Part shown: piece after piece, positions 5,942-6,540 of the stretch | How positions within the stretch are numbered: position 1 is the first letter of the stretch | How the letters are laid out: each line of letters opens with the position of its first letter | Source: an uncultured Bacilli bacterium | Lineage (GTDB): Bacteria; Bacillota_I; Bacilli_A; RF39; UBA660 | Length of the DNA stretch: 6,540 bases | NCBI GenBank assembly: GCA_947631345.1 | Contig: CANRKW010000059.1 | Location: 1 to 6,540 of the forward strand | Direction of reading: 5' to 3' | Notes under the pieces: generated by a model | What the model was told of the DNA's origin: nothing | Databases searched by the model: none | Seen by the model: the letters and a program-made list of their open reading frames with translations, nothing else | Program-made: the position numbers and the translations under genes

Positions 5942-6540
5942 GCTAATCTAACAAATTCTTCTAAAGAGATTTGCTCAGCTCGATAAGTTAAATCCTTACC
6001 CATATTTTTAAGCTCTTTTTCAATTTTTACTAAATCATATTCTTTTAAATTATTCCTTAAATTTTTTCTCTTTTGTCTAAATGCATCTCTTACAAATTTA
6101 AAAAACATATCAGTATTTTTAAGTTTTAGTAAGGTTTCTTTTCTAGTAAATTTAATAACAACACTATCTACTTTAGGTTTAGGTATAAAAGAATTCTTAC
6201 TTACATTTGTTACTTTTTCTATATTAAAATAATATTGTAAAAATATAGATAAACTATTATATTCTTTAGTATTTACTTTAGCTTTAAATCTATCTCCAAC
6301 TTCTTTTTGAACCATAATAATCATTTGATAAACTGATGTTTCTTCCATTATTTTATTTATAATAGCTGTAGTTATATAATAAGGTAAATTTGCAATTATA
6401 GAAACTTTCTTATCTTTATAATTAGATAAAATATCTTTTAAATTACAAGTTAAAAAATCTTCAAAAATTAAAGTCAAATTATTAGAATTTATACTATATA
6501 ACTTTTCTTTTAATCTTATATCAATTTCAAAAGAAATAAC
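5929..6540 (-). CDS. rsmA: 16S rRNA (adenine1518-N6/adenine1519-N6)-dimethyltransferase RsmA/KsgA, 5'-truncated by the window edge
   Basis: This enzyme uses S-adenosylmethionine to dimethylate two adjacent adenines near the 3' end of 16S rRNA during small-subunit maturation in the cytoplasm. The frame is open to the window edge, so 204 codons are seen and about 80-90 N-terminal residues, including the glycine-rich SAM motif, are missing. Visible marks are VISFEID at the edge (the acidic residue that holds the SAM ribose), the catalytic motif NLPYYIT at visible residues 51-57, MVQKEVGDRF, FIPKPKVDSVV near 118-128, and the basic FRQKRKNLRNN segment of the C-terminal domain. A TTG at 6477 could be read as a start but is internal, because conserved sequence continues upstream of it. 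The stop is TAG. yabG follows 54 bases downstream, the classical rsmA-yabG-veg order. The family assignment is very secure. Confidence 0.96.
   Translation of the reverse strand, partial: VISFEIDIRLKEKLYSINSNNLTLIFEDFLTCNLKDILSNYKDKKVSIIANLPYYITTAIINKIMEETSVYQMIIMVQKEVGDRFKAKVNTKEYNSLSIFLQYYFNIEKVTNVSKNSFIPKPKVDSVVIKFTRKETLLKLKNTDMFFKFVRDAFRQKRKNLRNNLKEYDLVKIEKELKNMGKDLTYRAEQISLEEFVRLANLL

Noticed and set aside
5929..6477. rsmA as a complete 182-residue gene starting at TTG 6477
   Set aside because: The frame continues upstream to the window edge with conserved RsmA sequence (FEID), so the gene is cut by the window, not short.

Overview
The window comes from a very AT-rich, low-GC Gram-positive bacterium of the Bacilli/Firmicutes type, and probably an endospore former. 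This rests on the gene set (YabG, Veg, SpoVG, YabP, YabQ and DivIC next to RsmA) and on strong AGGAGG-type ribosome binding sites. TGA is used as a stop codon (pcrA, veg, yabP, yabQ), so the Mycoplasma genetic code does not apply. The short proteins and tight packing suggest a compact genome, for example an uncultured gut Bacilli lineage; that last step is inference.

All ten genes lie on the minus strand, so transcription runs from high to low coordinates. In that order they are: rsmA (16S rRNA dimethyltransferase, 5' end outside the window), yabG (sporulation protease), veg, spoVG, yabP and yabQ (spore coat/cortex assembly), divIC (division septum), pcrA (UvrD-type helicase), a CPBP-family membrane protease, and ligA (NAD-dependent DNA ligase, 3' end outside the window). 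Coding density is very high and the longest gap between genes is 72 bases. I see no RNA genes, insertion sequences, CRISPR arrays or long repeats.

The signals divide the window into short transcription units. yabG and veg overlap by one base. spoVG has its own near-consensus promoter and a clear intrinsic terminator. yabP and yabQ overlap by one base (TGATG), and divIC follows with its own likely promoter and a terminator built on its stop codon. pcrA has its own likely promoter and overlaps the CPBP gene by four bases (ATGA), ending in a U-rich terminator. ligA restarts after that.

The theme is housekeeping (ribosome maturation, septum formation, DNA repair and ligation) mixed with sporulation. 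Compared with Bacillus subtilis, several ancestral blocks have been collapsed: the genes usually found between veg and spoVG, and between spoVG and yabP, are absent here. divIC is joined to pcrA, and a membrane protease gene sits between pcrA and ligA. I found no clearly new system. The best leads are the CPBP insertion, an unusual motif III in PcrA, very short 5' leaders, and terminators nested on stop codons.
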